Positions 14,117 to 14,338 of a stretch of 14,338 bases of DNA are shown here, piece by piece; position 1 is the stretch's first letter, and every line of letters begins with the position of its first letter. The stretch is from NCBI GenBank assembly GCA_949531795.1, contig CATIQX010000040.1:1-14338 (forward strand). Reading direction: 5' to 3'. Source of the DNA: Cryomorphaceae bacterium (lineage in GTDB: Bacteria; Bacteroidota; Bacteroidia; Flavobacteriales; BACL11). Below the pieces are notes generated by a model. The model did no database searches, was not told the DNA's origin, and saw nothing but the letters and a program-made list of their open reading frames with translations. Position numbers and translations under genes: made by a program.

Positions 14117-14338
14117 TATGATAAGATTTCTTTAATCTTATTACTTACCTTCTCTGCATTAGGCAACATTCTTGCCTCTAAAGTTGAGTTTAAGGGAATG
14201 GCTGGCAGATTCTCGGAACCCATTACATAGACAGGAGCATCTAATTGTTTAAAGCATTGCTCTTGTATTCTGCCTACTAAACTTTGAGCAAATGAATTGT
14301 TGTAAGGCTCTTCAGTAAGCACTAAACATTTTCCATGC
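14113..14338 (-). CDS. 2-oxoacid dehydrogenase E1, beta-region C-terminus (5' part outside window)
   Basis: Only the last 74 residues or so are present; the frame is open to the window edge. The segment KCLVLTEEP, then NNSFAQSLVGRIQEQCF, LDAPVYVMGSENLPAIPLN and MLPNAEKV, is the transketolase C-terminal domain of the E1 beta component of a pyruvate or branched-chain 2-oxoacid dehydrogenase complex. The wording closely matches, from memory, the Bacteroidota enzymes in which alpha and beta parts are fused in one polypeptide of about 650-700 aa. Fusion cannot be checked here because the upstream part is missing. The GTG at 14322 is an internal Val codon, not the start. Substrate (pyruvate or branched-chain 2-oxoacid) is unresolved. 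The stop codon overlaps the stop of the PgpH-type gene on the other strand. Confidence 0.88.
   Translation of the reverse strand, partial: HGKCLVLTEEPYNNSFAQSLVGRIQEQCFKQLDAPVYVMGSENLPAIPLNSTLEARMLPNAEKVSNKIKEILSY
14121..14141. repeat. 8-bp perfect inverted repeat near convergent stops, possible weak bidirectional terminator
   Basis: ATAAGATT at 14121-14128 and AATCTTAT at 14134-14141 are exact reverse complements with a 5-base loop. They lie 5 bases beyond the PgpH-type stop and inside the last codons of the E1 gene. The stem has only one G-C pair per arm and no T-run follows on either strand, so a classical intrinsic terminator is doubtful. It is reported because there is no other candidate at this convergent junction. 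Confidence 0.25.

Noticed and set aside
14113..14322. GTG at 14322 as the start of a short separate gene
   Set aside because: The frame continues upstream to the window edge with family-matching residues (KCLVLTEEP), so it is an internal Val codon of the E1 gene.
1..14338. Mobile element, CRISPR array, defence island, tRNA or rRNA
   Set aside because: I found no direct-repeat arrays, transposase or integrase signatures, or RNA-gene signatures; gene content and composition look uniform and core-like.

Overview
The window looks like a chromosomal segment from a member of the Bacteroidota, most likely order Flavobacteriales. The DNA is strongly AT-rich and genes are packed end to end, often overlapping by 1 or 8 bases. 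Recognisable Shine-Dalgarno sequences are scarce. Several proteins are of types typical of that phylum: an amidase with a SPOR-like tail followed by an MCE/MlaD protein, a DUF5723-like outer-membrane protein, a YkfC-like NlpC/P60 peptidase, and an E1 dehydrogenase resembling the fused alpha/beta form. I see no tRNA, rRNA, CRISPR array, insertion sequence, phage gene or recognisable defence system. There is no gene-free stretch above 300 bases; the longest is the 80-base divergent gap at 11928-12007.

Layout. (1) Plus strand, 1-4593: an operon-like run of six genes. They are the 3' part of an N-acetylmuramoyl-L-alanine amidase, an MlaD/MCE lipid-transport protein, a membrane-anchored 2x[4Fe-4S] oxidoreductase subunit with a NarI-like N-terminal half, a small HAD-like hydrolase, a CCG-domain (HdrB-like) Fe-S protein, and a conserved Bacteroidota protein of unknown function. 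(2) Minus strand, 11927-4595: a second run of six genes. In transcription order they are acetyl-CoA acetyltransferase, a YkfC-like cysteine peptidase, RarA, a large lipoprotein, a DUF5723-like outer-membrane protein and KdsA. (3) Plus strand, 12008-14116: a PgpH-type 7TM-HD phosphohydrolase, divergent from the thiolase. (4) Minus strand, 14338-14113: the C-terminal end of a 2-oxoacid dehydrogenase E1 beta region, running off the window.

Functional themes are the cell envelope (amidase, MlaD, KdsA for lipopolysaccharide Kdo, lipoprotein plus outer-membrane protein, peptidoglycan-peptide recycling), membrane redox chemistry (the two Fe-S subunits), acyl-CoA/central metabolism (thiolase, E1), genome maintenance (RarA) and probable cyclic-di-AMP turnover (PgpH).

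The most notable points are these. The two Fe-S genes look like a split version of a NarI-like/HdrC/CCG quinone-linked oxidoreductase. The CCG protein has Ser at three places in its N-terminal half where I expect Cys, while its C-terminal CCG motif is intact. A HAD hydrolase gene sits between the two redox genes. An uncharacterised lipoprotein/outer-membrane protein pair is translationally coupled. Most of the rest is ordinary core genome, and I do not see a convincing wholly new system.
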